Shown here: positions 13,992 to 14,041 of the stretch, piece by piece | Numbering within the stretch: the first letter of the stretch is position 1 | How the letters are laid out: every line of letters starts with the position of its first letter | NCBI GenBank assembly: GCA_900544445.1 | Contig: UQVK01000098.1 | Span: 1 to 14,041, forward strand | Length of the DNA stretch: 14,041 nt | From: an uncultured Lachnospiraceae bacterium | GTDB taxonomy: Bacteria > Bacillota > Clostridia > Lachnospirales > Lachnospiraceae | Direction of reading: 5' to 3' | Made by a program: the position numbers and the translations under genes | The notes under the pieces: generated by a model | Databases searched by the model: none | What the model was told of the DNA's origin: nothing | What the model saw: the letters and a program-made list of their open reading frames with translations, nothing else

Positions 13992-14041
13992 TGTAAAAAA
14001 GTTTGTGTCTTTGGAAGAAAATGACTCCTTTTTGGTAAGAA
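13992..14041. mobile_element. Possible insertion-sequence end at the right edge
   Basis: Immediately after the rloB stop, the sequence GTGTAAAAAAGTTTGTGTC recalls the terminal repeats of some IS256-like or related elements. The remaining bases show no gene. Only 50 bases are visible and no target duplication can be seen, so this is a weak call. Confidence 0.3.

Noticed and set aside
1..14041. CRISPR arrays, tRNA or rRNA genes
   Set aside because: No regularly spaced repeats and no cloverleaf- or rRNA-like sequence were seen by eye on either strand.

Overview
The window reads as part of a low-to-mid GC Firmicutes chromosome, most likely a gut Lachnospiraceae/Clostridia relative. The grounds are strong AGGAGG-type ribosome sites, three well-supported TTG starts, many short single-purpose genes (TetR regulators, MATE exporter, flavodoxin, C69 dipeptidase), and a KilA-N type protein. 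The middle (about 1.3-10.9 kb) is visibly GC-richer than the two ends. The left end (1-474) and the right end (about 10.9-14.04 kb) are AT-rich and look like accessory DNA. Taxonomy is inference; no rRNA or tRNA gene is present.

Layout. All genes are on the minus strand except the last two. (a) 1-474: the start of a KilA-N gene, a broken small ORF just upstream of it, and decayed DNA. (b) 475-3368: a likely operon, read right to left, of SAM methyltransferase, MATE exporter (ATGA overlap) and a P-loop kinase-like protein, with its own promoter at 3445-3473. (c) 3536-4087: a flavodoxin gene with one frameshift and a good terminator. (d) 4182-5585: a small multispanning membrane protein and a TetR regulator. 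The TetR promoter is near-consensus, and nearly the same palindrome lies over its -10 and again before the membrane gene. (e) 5582-7206: a second tetR and a cation:proton antiporter that is both frameshifted and missing its C-terminal part. This unit has a near-perfect promoter with two operator copies. (f) 7236-8092: a second, unrelated P-loop kinase-like gene with a structured leader and a possible 13-residue leader peptide. (g) 8110-11838: a lipoprotein, a C69 dipeptidase and a transglutaminase-like protein, all co-oriented. (h) 12010-13991: on the plus strand, a two-gene RloA/RloB (AbiL-type) module with its own promoter, followed at once by a possible insertion-sequence end.

How the parts may work together. 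Regions (d) and (e) are two self-contained TetR-controlled units, in which each regulator can plausibly read its operators from this DNA alone. The methyltransferase-MATE-kinase operon could be a modification/export cassette, but no substrate is visible. The RloA/RloB pair has the ABC-ATPase plus TOPRIM-like-effector layout of abortive-infection systems and is the strongest anti-phage candidate here. Several genes are broken (small ORF, flavodoxin, antiporter). The two internal frameshifts each look like loss of one G from a GGG run, so sequencing error must be excluded before calling them real.
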